Shown in pieces: positions 22,472 through 31,040 of a stretch of DNA of 64,000 nt (its first letter is position 1; every line of letters begins with the position of its first letter). The DNA is taken from positions 1-64,000 of the forward strand of contig JAAWNQ010000005.1 of the NCBI GenBank assembly GCA_022799035.1, given 5' to 3'. Below the pieces are notes generated by a model. It saw only the letters and a list, made by a program, of their open reading frames with translations. It did no database searches and was not told the origin of the DNA. A program made the position numbers and the translations under genes. The DNA comes from Oscillospiraceae bacterium. GTDB lineage: Bacteria; Bacillota; Clostridia; Oscillospirales; Oscillospiraceae.

Positions 22472-24319
22472 GTGGACAAGCTGGAGACCCTGAAAAAATA
22501 TTTTGGACACCAGGCCTTCCGACCCGGCCAGGAAAGCCTGATCGACGGCGTTCTCTCGGGCCGGGACGTGCTGGGGGTCATGCCCACCGGGGGCGGCAAA
22601 TCCCTGTGCTACCAGATCCCCGCCCTGCTGCTGCCAGGGCTCACCCTGGTCATCTCCCCCCTGATCTCCCTGATGAAGGACCAGGTCATGGCCCTCCGGC
22701 AGGCGGGGGTCAGCGCCGACTTCCTCAACAGCTCTCAGAGCGAGGAGGAGATGCGCTCGGTCTACCGCCGGGCCTGGGCGGGGGAGTATAAGCTGCTCTA
22801 TGTAGCCCCCGAGCGCCTTGCCGCCGAAGGGTTTCTCAACCTTTGCCGGGAGACCCGGATCTCTCTGGTAGCGGTGGACGAGGCCCACTGCGTCTCCCAG
22901 TGGGGACAGGATTTTCGGCCCAGCTACCTGAGGATCCCCGAGTTTCTCGCCCAGCTTGCCTCCCGGCCCCCGGTGGCCGCCCTCACCGCCACCGCCACCG
23001 GGGAGGTGCGCCAGGACATGACACGGCTGTTGGGCCTTCGGGACCCGCTGACCTTGGTCACCGGCTTTGACCGGCCCAACCTCTATTTTGACGTTCTGCG
23101 GCCCAAAAAGAAGGACCCGGCCCTGCTGGCCCTGGTGGGAGAGCGGCGGGAGAAAAGCGGCATCATCTACTGCTCCACCCGGAACGCCGTGGAGAAGGTC
23201 TGCGCCCTCCTTCAAAGCCGGGGCTTTCCCGCCACCCGCTACCACGCGGGCCTGGAGGAGGCCGAGCGGAAGCAAAACCAGGAGGATTTCCGTTTTGACC
23301 GAAGACCTATTATGGTAGCCACCAACGCCTTCGGTATGGGGATCGACAAGTCCAACGTAAGCTATGTGATCCACTACAATATGCCCAAGAGCCTGGAAGC
23401 CTACTATCAGGAGGCAGGCCGGGCGGGCCGGGACGGGGAGGGGGCCGACTGTATCCTCCTCTACAGCGGCGCCGACCTGGTCACCGCCCGTTTCCTCATT
23501 GAGAACGGACGGGACAACGAGGAGCTCTCCGACGCTGAGCGGGAGGAGGCCATCCGCCGGGACTATGAGCGGCTGGAGGCCATGCGGCTCTACTGCGCCG
23601 CTGAGGGGTGCTACCGGGGCTCTCTCCTGGATTACTTTGGACAGGAGCATTCGGAGACCTGCGGCAACTGCGGAAATTGCCGGGGGGACTTTGTGACCCA
23701 GGATGTGACCCGGCAGGCCCAGATGGTCCTCTCCTGCGTGAAGCGGGCACAGGATCTGTTAGGCTACCACGTGGGATCATCTCTCATCGCCCAGACCCTG
23801 AAGGGGAGCCGGAGCCAGAAGGTGAGGGAGAAGGGCCTGGACAGATTGAGTACCTACGGCTTGATGAAGGGGGAGACAGCCCAGGAGATCGGCGGCTGTA
23901 TCCAGCTTCTGGTGGATAAAGGCTACCTCCTTCGGGACAGTGAGTATGGGGGCCTTCTCCTTGCCGGGAAAGCGGGGGAGGTACTGTTCCGGGGGGAGAG
24001 GGTGGAGCGTTCGGTACGCCTCGCTCCCCAGCCCGAGCCCCTGCCCCGGGAGGAGAGGCCCCGGAGGGAGAAACTCCCCGCCCAGGGGGAGGAGGACCTG
24101 TTCCAGGCGCTGAAAAAGCTGCGTTACCGGCTGGCCCAGAAAGAAAACGTACCCCCCTTCATGATCTTCTCCAACGCCACCCTCACCGATATGGCGGCCA
24201 AACAGCCCCGAAGTTTGGCGGAGCTTTTGGAGGTCTCCGGGGTGGGGGAGAAGAAGGCGGAAAAATACGGCGCCGCCTTCCTCCTGGCCATTGGGGAATA
24301 CTTGGGGGAGTGCGATTGA
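22472..24319 (+). CDS. recQ: ATP-dependent DNA helicase RecQ
   Basis: The 615-residue protein has the full RecQ layout. Motif 0/I is YFGHQAFRPGQ and TGGGKSLCYQ (residue about 45). The DEAH-type box is VDEAHCVSQWGQDFRPSY (about 135). Motif VI is QEAGRAGRDG (about 318). Zinc-binding cysteines are CYRGSLLDYFG and CGNCGNC (about 380-403). An RQC winged helix follows, and an HRDC domain (LFQALKKLRYRLAQKENVPP) completes the C-terminus. It unwinds recombination and replication intermediates 3' to 5'. The GTG at 22472 follows GGGAGG and is preferred to the upstream in-frame ATG. Confidence 0.93.
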   Translation: MDKLETLKKYFGHQAFRPGQESLIDGVLSGRDVLGVMPTGGGKSLCYQIPALLLPGLTLVISPLISLMKDQVMALRQAGVSADFLNSSQSEEEMRSVYRRAWAGEYKLLYVAPERLAAEGFLNLCRETRISLVAVDEAHCVSQWGQDFRPSYLRIPEFLAQLASRPPVAALTATATGEVRQDMTRLLGLRDPLTLVTGFDRPNLYFDVLRPKKKDPALLALVGERREKSGIIYCSTRNAVEKVCALLQSRGFPATRYHAGLEEAERKQNQEDFRFDRRPIMVATNAFGMGIDKSNVSYVIHYNMPKSLEAYYQEAGRAGRDGEGADCILLYSGADLVTARFLIENGRDNEELSDAEREEAIRRDYERLEAMRLYCAAEGCYRGSLLDYFGQEHSETCGNCGNCRGDFVTQDVTRQAQMVLSCVKRAQDLLGYHVGSSLIAQTLKGSRSQKVREKGLDRLSTYGLMKGETAQEIGGCIQLLVDKGYLLRDSEYGGLLLAGKAGEVLFRGERVERSVRLAPQPEPLPREERPRREKLPAQGEEDLFQALKKLRYRLAQKENVPPFMIFSNATLTDMAAKQPRSLAELLEVSGVGEKKAEKYGAAFLLAIGEYLGECD

Positions 24320-24326
24320 AATAGGG

Positions 24327-24372
24327 CAGGAGCCACGCTGTCCAGGTACAGCGTGGCTCCTGTTTTTCCTTC
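24327..24372. terminator. Intrinsic terminator after recQ
   Basis: CAGGAGCCACGCTGT pairs perfectly with ACAGCGTGGCTCCTG, followed by TTTTTCCTT on the + strand. The convergent nuclease gene ends within a few bases, so it may serve both. Confidence 0.9.
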
Positions 24373-24373
24373 C

Positions 24374-25246
24374 TCAGGGCTTGCAGGTCCCGCAGGGAGC
24401 GTACCCCTGCTGGATCAGTCCCTCCCGGGATCCGGCGTACTCCTGCCGGTTTTCCTCCTTGATACTGCCGGCCCCCGAGCAGGAGGGGAGGTGGAACCGT
24501 TTGGAGCTGGTGTTGAGGACGTAGGAGTTTCCCTCCGGTTCCGTCCCCTGGGCCGGGTCCTCCTCCTGAGCCCAACTGGCCCCTGTGGCATAGTCCAGGA
24601 CCACCCCCGGCTGAACGTTGTAGGCGTATACGTGGAAACAGACCCCCCGGCCTTCATCCTCCACCGACCAAGCCTCCATCTCCACCCCCCGGGCCACCAG
24701 CTCCCCCTCCCCGTAGACGGGGGTCACCCGGTAGAGTACATGGTTTCCTGTCTCCTTCACGTAGCCGGCCACCTCATTCTCATAGGGCAGCATCCCCTGG
24801 ACGTTGAGATACCGGGTCCCGGTGATGAGGTTCAGCTCGTTGGCGTTCTCCCCCGTGAGCTGCCAGCCGATGAGGTGACAGCGGTTATAGAGGTATTTTC
24901 CGTCCACAAAGTCATATTTCACCGTCTGCCAGCCCGAGGGCTTCACCTGTCCGATGGCCCCCCGCTCCTCCGTGGGCATGGTCTCGGGTCCCACGTTGGC
25001 GTAGGCCGCCCCGCAGCGGCCGAAGTAGTCCAGCTGACTGTACCGCTCAAAGGCCTGGGAGGTCTTGTCCCGGTCGGGGAAATCGGGCTGGTTTTCATTG
25101 AGAATGACGGTGGGGGAGCCGTCATAGGCGGGCAGCTCCTCCAGGGTATAGGAGGGGACTCCCGGCTGGGCCGGGAGAAGATAGAGGCTCAAGGCCAGGG
25201 CCAGGCACAGCCCCGGCAGGAGCGGGAGGATTCGGCGAGATTTCAT
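24374..25246 (-). CDS. Secreted or membrane-anchored DNA/RNA non-specific endonuclease
   Basis: The 290-residue protein begins with a signal anchor (ILPLLPGLCLALALSLYLLP). The nuclease core YNRCHLIGWQLTGENANELN and LITGTRYLNVQGMLPYENEV is the clostridial variant of the NucA/EndA beta-beta-alpha-metal fold, with His in NRCHL and Asn in NELNLITG. The C-terminal 40 residues (NTSSKRFHLPSC, YAPCGTCKP) form an Ada-like metal-binding motif seen fused to such nucleases. It probably degrades extracellular nucleic acids or processes DNA at the cell surface. No competence genes lie nearby. Confidence 0.85.
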   Translation of the reverse strand: MKSRRILPLLPGLCLALALSLYLLPAQPGVPSYTLEELPAYDGSPTVILNENQPDFPDRDKTSQAFERYSQLDYFGRCGAAYANVGPETMPTEERGAIGQVKPSGWQTVKYDFVDGKYLYNRCHLIGWQLTGENANELNLITGTRYLNVQGMLPYENEVAGYVKETGNHVLYRVTPVYGEGELVARGVEMEAWSVEDEGRGVCFHVYAYNVQPGVVLDYATGASWAQEEDPAQGTEPEGNSYVLNTSSKRFHLPSCSGAGSIKEENRQEYAGSREGLIQQGYAPCGTCKP

Positions 25247-25311
25247 AGAGGGGCCTCCTTAGGGGGATATAAAACCATTCTACCATAAAAAGGGGAAAAG
25301 GTCCAATCCAA

Positions 25312-25346
25312 AGGGAGACCGCCGCCTCCATTCCGGAGACGGCGGT
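25312..25346 (-). terminator. Probable terminator of the MurNAc operon
   Basis: On the minus strand ACCGCCGTCTCC pairs with GGAGGCGGCGGT, followed by CTCCCTTT. It lies 14 bases beyond the mupG stop. The T-run is weak. Confidence 0.65.
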
Positions 25347-25359
25347 CCTGCTGAAAGAC

Positions 25360-26403
25360 TCAGTCGGGGGTGAGACAGAAGGCCCCGCCCCGGGAGATAC
25401 AGCGGGCCAGGAGGAGATACGGCTCCTCCACCCGGCCAGCCACGTTGACCCGCTCATCGGCGGGCAAGTCCTGAAGGACCAGCTGAAGCTCCCCCGAGTA
25501 CCGCCCGTAGCGGCTGTTATCCATGGTGATGGTTCCCTGGGGGCGGGCGGCGCAGTTGGCTGGTGCCACCTCTCCGCCAAAGCAGGAGTAGGTCCGGGAC
25601 TCGGCAAAGCGGATCAGGCCGGCGGGGGAGTCCACCCGGTTGGTAAAGACTTTTCCATAGAGGGCGGCGGCCTCCCCCTCCAGCCGGGCGGGGAGCTCCA
25701 GAACGCCCTCCTGGCAGAAGCGGCGGATCCGCTCCTCCTCCCGCCGGGAGATCCCCGGGTCCCCGGCAAAGATATCCTGGACCCCAAAATTCACTGCCAG
25801 GTCCGCAAAGCAGACCGAGGGGGGAAGCCCCCGGTGGCGCTCCAGGGTGGGCAGACCCAGGTGGAGAGGTCCCCGGAGCTCCTCGTCCCCGGGGATGAAG
25901 GCCAGGACCTGGAGTCCCGCGGCCCGGAGAGCTTGGGTGGTCTCCCGGAAGAAGCCGTCGTCCAGTCCGGTTTCGGGCCGGGGGTAAAAGTTATGCATTG
26001 CCATTACCTGCCCCCCGCTCCGGACCAGCTCCCCGGCGAAGCCGGGGCTGGTGGTGGAGGCGTTAAGGACCACCGGGATCCTCCGGGCAAGGGCGGCGAT
26101 CTCCTCCTGGGAAAACCCGTAATCTATCCGGAGGGCCCACAGGCCAAAGGCTTCGGCAAGTCCAACAAGGTCCGGCTGGCCGAATTGGTCAACGGTCTTT
26201 GTGGACACATCCCCAATGACCCGGTACCCCTTCTCCCTGAGCCACCGGCAGACCTCCTCCGCACGGGCGCAGTAGCCGGGGGAGAATTCCTCGCTGATGT
26301 GGAGGGAGAGAAAAAGGGGGGAAGCGGAGCCAGCGTCCCGCTTTAGAGCGGGACGCTGGCTTTCAAAGGATGTGAGATAGGCCGATCTGCCCAGCTCAGG
26401 CAT
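25360..26403 (-). CDS. mupG: 6-phospho-N-acetylmuramidase MupG (DUF871)
   Basis: The 347-residue protein matches the DUF871/MupG family. A TIM-barrel part carries LFLSLHISEEFSPGY and VIGDVSTKTVDQFG, with LRIDYGFSQEEIAAL and VMAMHNFYPRPETGLD. A C-terminal cyclophilin-like domain is near TITMDNSRYGRYSGELQL. MupG releases GlcNAc or MurNAc-6-phosphate from phosphorylated muropeptide disaccharides inside the cell. It overlaps murP by eight bases, so the three genes form a MurNAc recycling operon. A 14-bp perfect inverted repeat (26331-26362) lies in its first 25 codons. Confidence 0.88.
   Translation of the reverse strand: MPELGRSAYLTSFESQRPALKRDAGSASPLFLSLHISEEFSPGYCARAEEVCRWLREKGYRVIGDVSTKTVDQFGQPDLVGLAEAFGLWALRIDYGFSQEEIAALARRIPVVLNASTTSPGFAGELVRSGGQVMAMHNFYPRPETGLDDGFFRETTQALRAAGLQVLAFIPGDEELRGPLHLGLPTLERHRGLPPSVCFADLAVNFGVQDIFAGDPGISRREEERIRRFCQEGVLELPARLEGEAAALYGKVFTNRVDSPAGLIRFAESRTYSCFGGEVAPANCAARPQGTITMDNSRYGRYSGELQLVLQDLPADERVNVAGRVEEPYLLLARCISRGGAFCLTPD
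26331..26362 (-). other. Strong hairpin inside the 5' end of mupG
   Basis: GCCAGCGTCCCGCT and AGCGGGACGCTGGC form a perfect 14-bp inverted repeat separated by four bases. On the mRNA it is followed by CCGCTTCCCCCCTTTTT, resembling a terminator within codons 14-25 of mupG. It could lower mupG expression relative to murP. Confidence 0.55.
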
Positions 26404-27838
26404 TGGCTACGTCCTCCACCTTCACCATGGCGTTGGTGAAGATAAAGCCCATGATGTAGCTGATGACCAGACCCACCACGAACCAGGCCACGCTCAGGGC
26501 CGCGCCGCCCTTGCCGGCGGTCATGACAAAGCAGCCCAGCAGGCCGGAGGGGCCCCAGGTGGTGGAGGCCACCTGCATGAAGTTCACGAAGGCTCCGCCG
26601 AAGCCGGCGCCCAGGCCGGCGGTGAGGAAGGGCTTGCCCATGGGGAGGGTCACGCCGTAGATCAGGGGCTCGCCCACGCCCAGGATACCGGCGGGGAGAG
26701 CGCCGCCGATCACGCTCTGAAGCCGCTTGTTGCCGCACTTCTTGCACTTGAGGTAGATAGCCAGAGCAGCGCCCACCTGTCCGGCGCCGGCCATGGCCAG
26801 AGCGGGGTAGAGGAACACAGCGCCGAAGGTCTCAAGCTGTACGGTGTAGAGGGCCACCAGACCGTGGTGCATACCCATGGCCACCATGGGCAGGAACAGG
26901 GCCGCGCCCAGATAGCCGGAGATGGCCCGGACGATGGCGGATTCACTCAAAGCCACGGCGCCCACCAGCTTCACCAGGGCGGTGGAGATCAGACCCGTGA
27001 TGGGCATGACAATGAGGATATAAGGAACCAGGGTGATGATCAGGGTCAGCAGGGGAGTGAAGACGATGTCCAGGGAATCGGGCATTTTGGACCGGATGGC
27101 CCGCTCGATCTTGCACATGAACCACACACCGATAACGGCGGCCAGAACGCCGCCCCGGCCTGCCCGAAGGATGGCGTCCAGGGGCTGAGTCTCGTTATAG
27201 AGGTGGACCACCTTGGAGATGGCGTCGATACCGCCCAGGGTGGTGATCATGCCCAGCATACCGCCCAGGATGGGGGTCCCGCCGAACTTCTCTGCGGCAC
27301 GGTAGCCGGCCCAGGCGGTGAGGTAGGTCATGAAGGCGGTGTTGATGAGGCCCAGGAGGCTTGTGACGATGATGTACCAGCCGGCCTCGGCGGAGGTCTT
27401 GAACACCTGCTGGATCAGGGTGTTGATGCCGGCGCACAGGCCCGCGGCGATAACGCCGGGGATCAGGGGCACAAAGATGTCTCCGAAGGTCTTGAGCATC
27501 TCCTTAAGCTTGCTCTGCTTCTGTCCGGCCTTGATGGCGGCCTTGTTTTCCTTCCAGTCGCCGCCCACAGTGGCGTCGGCGGCGGCGGGGATGCCCAGGT
27601 CCTTGCAGCGGTCGGCGCACTTGCGGCACTTGCCGGGGCCTACCACCACTTCCCAGTAGTTGGCCCGGTCATGGACAATGCCCATGACGCCCTCAAGTCC
27701 CTTGAGGGACTCCTCGTTGACAGCGCCGTCATCCTTCACGTTGATACGCAGGCGGGTCATACAGTTGGTGGCGGTGATGACGTTGGCCTTGCCTCCCACG
27801 TTTTCCAGGATCTTGTCTACCAATTGCTCGATGGTCAT
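26396..27838 (-). CDS. murP: MurNAc-specific PTS permease IIBC
   Basis: The 480-residue protein has an N-terminal PTS IIB domain with the phosphocysteine Cys26 in TNCMTRLR. A linker follows, then a IIC domain of about ten membrane segments (FVPLIPGVIAAGLCAGINTL, MGMHHGLVALYTVQLE). GVGEPLIYGVTLP carries the conserved sugar-binding GEP motif. It imports and phosphorylates MurNAc or MurNAc-containing sugars. The flanking murQ, mupG and murR genes define the substrate class. No IIA domain is encoded here, as in E. coli MurP, so a shared IIA elsewhere is needed. Confidence 0.92.
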   Translation of the reverse strand: MTIEQLVDKILENVGGKANVITATNCMTRLRINVKDDGAVNEESLKGLEGVMGIVHDRANYWEVVVGPGKCRKCADRCKDLGIPAAADATVGGDWKENKAAIKAGQKQSKLKEMLKTFGDIFVPLIPGVIAAGLCAGINTLIQQVFKTSAEAGWYIIVTSLLGLINTAFMTYLTAWAGYRAAEKFGGTPILGGMLGMITTLGGIDAISKVVHLYNETQPLDAILRAGRGGVLAAVIGVWFMCKIERAIRSKMPDSLDIVFTPLLTLIITLVPYILIVMPITGLISTALVKLVGAVALSESAIVRAISGYLGAALFLPMVAMGMHHGLVALYTVQLETFGAVFLYPALAMAGAGQVGAALAIYLKCKKCGNKRLQSVIGGALPAGILGVGEPLIYGVTLPMGKPFLTAGLGAGFGGAFVNFMQVASTTWGPSGLLGCFVMTAGKGGAALSVAWFVVGLVISYIMGFIFTNAMVKVEDVANA

Positions 27839-27974
27839 TGCGAATTACCTCTCTTTCTTCCTAAAAATAGATGCTGTGGAACAGTACAGGGGTATATTGG
27901 ACCATGCGCGCCGCCTCCCTGGTCCGGACGGTCGCCCTCCGCCGGCGGGGGGTGGGACGCAAAGTTCACGGGAT

Positions 27975-28871
27975 TCAGCGGCTCTGGATGGCGTTGCGGA
28001 CCTTTCCTCCGGCCTCCTCCAGCCGGCGGAGAGCCTCCTCCTTGCCGCAATCGGCCAGGAGCATGGTGATGGCGGTCTTCACGCTGCCCTGGGCGGCGTC
28101 GATGGTCTGGCGGGCCTTCTCCCGGTCCACTCCGGTGGCCTCCATGACGATGTTTTCCGCCCGGACCTGGAGCTTTTCGTTGCTCTGGACCACATCCACC
28201 ATCAGATTCTGATAGGCCTTGCCGATCCGGACCATGGCTCCGGTGGAGATCATGTTGACGATCAGCTTCTGGGCGGTGCCCGACTTGAGCCGGGTGGAGC
28301 CGGTGAGCACCTCGGGACCTACCTCCGCCTCGATGGCGATGTCGGCGGCTTTGCCCACGGCGCTGCCGGAGTTACAGGCGATGGCGGCGGTGCCGCAGCC
28401 CAGGCTCTTTGCGTATTCCAGTCCCCCCAGCACATAGGGGGTCCGGCCCGAGGCGGCGATACCCACCAGTACGTCCTTGGGGCACAGCCCCCGCTCCTTC
28501 AGGTCCTTGACGCAGAGCTCCCGGTCGTCCTCGGCCCCCTCAATGGGGAAACGGAGGGCTTTGTCCCCGCCGGCGATGAGGCCCACCACCATGTCTCCGT
28601 CCACTCCGAAGGTGGGGGGACATTCCGAGGCGTCCAGCACCCCAAGCCGTCCGCTGGTGCCCGCCCCGATGTAGAACAGCCGCCCACCCTGGCGGAAGGC
28701 ATTCTCCACCATCTCAATGGTTCGGGCGATCTGGGGAAGGGCTTTCTCAATGGCCAGGGGGACCTTCCGGTCCTCCTGGTTCATCACGGTGGCGATCTCC
28801 AGGGGGGTCATCTGGTCCAGATCCATGGTGGCGGCGTTCCGTGTCTCTGTGGTCATATGGCTCAGATCCAT
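27975..28871 (-). CDS. murQ: N-acetylmuramic acid 6-phosphate etherase MurQ
   Basis: The 298-residue protein is MurQ. It has the N-terminal [20 protein letters not shown] signature, an SIS sugar-phosphate domain with [20 protein letters not shown], and the [18 protein letters not shown] and CNSGSAVG loops. It cleaves the lactyl ether of MurNAc-6-phosphate to GlcNAc-6-phosphate and D-lactate. The ATG at 28871 has AGGAGTT upstream; a longer open frame to 28982 runs through the promoter and is rejected. The first gene of the operon, it is separated from murP by 136 bases. Confidence 0.94.
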   Translation of the reverse strand: MDLSHMTTETRNAATMDLDQMTPLEIATVMNQEDRKVPLAIEKALPQIARTIEMVENAFRQGGRLFYIGAGTSGRLGVLDASECPPTFGVDGDMVVGLIAGGDKALRFPIEGAEDDRELCVKDLKERGLCPKDVLVGIAASGRTPYVLGGLEYAKSLGCGTAAIACNSGSAVGKAADIAIEAEVGPEVLTGSTRLKSGTAQKLIVNMISTGAMVRIGKAYQNLMVDVVQSNEKLQVRAENIVMEATGVDREKARQTIDAAQGSVKTAITMLLADCGKEEALRRLEEAGGKVRNAIQSR

Positions 28872-28920
28872 AAAATCAACTCCTGTTTTCCTTGGTGGTA
28901 GCCCGCCGTTGGGGCTGTTT

Positions 28921-28958
28921 GATGATATCATCCTAACGAAAATAAAAAAACATGTCAA
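28921..28958 (-). promoter_or_regulatory. murQ promoter with candidate MurR operator
   Basis: On the minus strand TTGACA (28953-28958) is followed after 17 bases by TAGGAT (28930-28935). The perfect 12-bp palindrome GATGATATCATC at 28921-28932 overlaps the -10. A repressor bound here would block the promoter. The divergent murR gene is the obvious candidate. Confidence 0.6.
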
Positions 28959-29047
28959 CAAAATTGAGAAAGTGTGGTACAATGTTTTGTGAGAAGGACT
29001 CTTTTGAATAAATTACATAAACTGATGAAAAAAGGCGGCAAGAAATT

Positions 29048-29920
29048 GTGGAAAATGTACTACTTCGACTGAGAGAGACCCAAAGCGCCATGAGCGGCAC
29101 CGAGGCCACCATCGCGCAATATATCTGCGCCCATCCGGAGGAGGCGGCCCATCTCACCGTTCGGGAGCTGGCCGACCGGACCTATTCCTCCCCCTCCAGC
29201 GTGGTGCGCCTGTGCCGGTTTGTGGGCTTTGCCGGCTACAAGGAGTTTCGCCAGGAGCTGCTGCTGAATGTCCACTCCCTGGGAGAGACCGGCTCCCATG
29301 AGGAGGCCGAGTTGGATGGCACCTCCTCCATCTCCGACATTATCGGCAGTATCACCAGAAGGAACATCCAGTGTCTGGAGGACACCCAGTATCTGCTGAA
29401 CGTGGAGGAGGTGACCGCCTGTGTGGAGCTGATCCGTAAGGCGCGGACCATCCTGCTTTTCGGCATCGGGGCGTCCCTCTGCGTGGCCCGGGACGCCTAC
29501 CTGAAATTCCTCCGGGTGGACAAGCCCTGTATCCTCAACGACGACTGGCACTCCCAGCTTCTCCAGGCCCGGAATGCCACGGCGGAGGACGTGGCCATTG
29601 TCTTTTCCTACTCGGGGCAGACCGCCGAGATGATCGAGTGTATCAAGGCCCTGAAGGAAAACGGCGCCCCTGTTATGGCGGTCACCCGTTCCGCCCCCTC
29701 TCCCATTGCCAAGCTGGCTGACCACCGGCTCCACACAGCCACCAACGAGTTCACCTTCCGCATCGGCGCCCTCTCCTCCCGGATCGCACAGCTCAATGTG
29801 GTGGACGTGCTCTATGCCGGCTTTGTCAACGCTGAGTACGAATACTGTATGAAACGTTTCGTCAAGACCCACATCTATAAAACCGAGGAACAGGGAGAGA
29901 GCGAAAAAAGTGAAAAATAA
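29048..29920 (+). CDS. murR: RpiR-family regulator of MurNAc use (MurR-like)
   Basis: The 290-residue protein has an N-terminal RpiR helix-turn-helix (residues 1-77; LADRTYSSPSSVVRLCRFVG). A C-terminal SIS sugar-phosphate domain (about 120-260; LLFGIGASLCVARDAYLKF, FSYSGQTAEMIECIKAL) follows. MurR proteins repress MurNAc genes and release DNA when they bind MurNAc-6-phosphate. The gene starts at a GTG with a weak site and is divergent from murQ. Its last residues (ESEKSEK) are encoded by a short A-rich GAAAAAAGTGAAAAA stretch like the dispersed repeats. Confidence 0.88.
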   Translation: MENVLLRLRETQSAMSGTEATIAQYICAHPEEAAHLTVRELADRTYSSPSSVVRLCRFVGFAGYKEFRQELLLNVHSLGETGSHEEAELDGTSSISDIIGSITRRNIQCLEDTQYLLNVEEVTACVELIRKARTILLFGIGASLCVARDAYLKFLRVDKPCILNDDWHSQLLQARNATAEDVAIVFSYSGQTAEMIECIKALKENGAPVMAVTRSAPSPIAKLADHRLHTATNEFTFRIGALSSRIAQLNVVDVLYAGFVNAEYEYCMKRFVKTHIYKTEEQGESEKSEK

Positions 29921-29927
29921 GGAAAAA

Positions 29928-29970
29928 AGGACCATGCTGTTTGAAATGCAGCATGGTCCTTTTTCCTTTT
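29928..29970 (+). terminator. Intrinsic terminator after murR
   Basis: AGGACCATGCTG pairs with CAGCATGGTCCT and is followed by TTTTTCCTTTTTC. An A-run on the other side allows use by the convergent FliB-like gene as well. Confidence 0.92.
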
Positions 29971-29975
29971 TCGAT

Positions 29976-31022
29976 TCACTTTCCCGTTGCCAGCATCTCC
30001 GCTAAGCTGACCCGTTCCCACAGTCCGTCCTGGACTGCGGCCATGTTTCCCTCACTGTGCTCCAGCTCCTGGCAGAACAGGCGGAAGACGCCGGGGAAGC
30101 CTTCGGGGGACAGGGGGGAGAGCAAATGGGAGACCGCGGTCCCAAGGACGGCGAACTCCGCCCAGGTGAGCACGTCCCTGTCCCACACGCCCCGGAGCCA
30201 GTGGCGGTAGAGAAAATAGGCCGCCGCCCGCTCCCCCTGCCGCCCCAGCAGGGGAGAGGAGGGGGAGTCCAGCCGTGCCCTCCCGGCGGCCAGCAGGTCC
30301 CGCCACTGGGGCTGTAGGATATCCATGTCCCCTAAAAGGGCCAGACATTTCTCCAGGGCGGCGGCCCGGGGGGGCAGATCCCCCTGGTCCAGCAGAGGGA
30401 ATTCCTCCCCGTAGATCCCGCAGAGTTGAGGGATCTCTCCCAACTGCTCCCGGTCCAGCAGGACCTGGACCTCGTTGGAGAACAGGAGCAGAGCCTGTAG
30501 TTTTTGGGCCAAACTGGCCTCCTCCACGTTCAGAAGGAGGAGGGCGGTCTCCCGGGCTTTCAGCAGAGGCTCCAGAAGGGGCGGGGTCTCCTCCAGGCCC
30601 TCTGGGCCTTCCTCCTGCCGGACCAGAAGGACCGGGTCCTCCTCCAGAATAAGCCGGACCGCCTCGGGGCAGGAGGCGCACAGCCCCCGCTCCCGAAGGG
30701 GGCCGTACTCATAGCAGAACCGGGGGTGGGTGCGGCAGATGAGGGGGGTGGCCTCCTCCCCAAGCTGTATATGGATATGGCAAAGCCCCTCTCCGGTGAG
30801 AAAGGGGCAGGTCCCGCACCCCAGAGGGAAGCAGGGCTCCCCCTGTGGATCCAGGGTCAGAAAATCCCGGACCCGCTCCCCCAGGGGACCGGGCAGGGTC
30901 TTATAAAGAGCGGCGGTGCCGGGGTCCACAGGGATCTCCCAGCCATCGGCGCAGCAGGTGTGGGGACACTCTCCCGCCAGACAGCGGAAGGAGCCGTAGT
31001 ACCGGGGAATATGGGTCTCCAT
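29976..31022 (-). CDS. FliB-like lysine N-methylase family protein
   Basis: The 348-residue protein matches the flagellin lysine-N-methylase (FliB) family of cysteine-rich proteins. The N-terminal part carries SFRCLAGECPHTCCADGW, CGTCPFL, CRTHPRFCYEYG and CASCPEAVRL, which could hold an Fe-S or metal centre. The rest is helical. In Oscillospiraceae these genes occur without flagella, so the target may not be flagellin. No flagellar genes are in this window. It starts 18 bases after a CobW-type GTPase gene in the same direction, suggesting metal-centre assembly or co-expression. Confidence 0.75.
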   Translation of the reverse strand: METHIPRYYGSFRCLAGECPHTCCADGWEIPVDPGTAALYKTLPGPLGERVRDFLTLDPQGEPCFPLGCGTCPFLTGEGLCHIHIQLGEEATPLICRTHPRFCYEYGPLRERGLCASCPEAVRLILEEDPVLLVRQEEGPEGLEETPPLLEPLLKARETALLLLNVEEASLAQKLQALLLFSNEVQVLLDREQLGEIPQLCGIYGEEFPLLDQGDLPPRAAALEKCLALLGDMDILQPQWRDLLAAGRARLDSPSSPLLGRQGERAAAYFLYRHWLRGVWDRDVLTWAEFAVLGTAVSHLLSPLSPEGFPGVFRLFCQELEHSEGNMAAVQDGLWERVSLAEMLATGK

Positions 31023-31040
31023 AGGGGGCCTCCTTGGGGG

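Noticed and set aside
28872-28982. N-terminal extension of MurQ
   Set aside because: It covers the promoter and operator; MurQ homology begins at the ATG at 28871.
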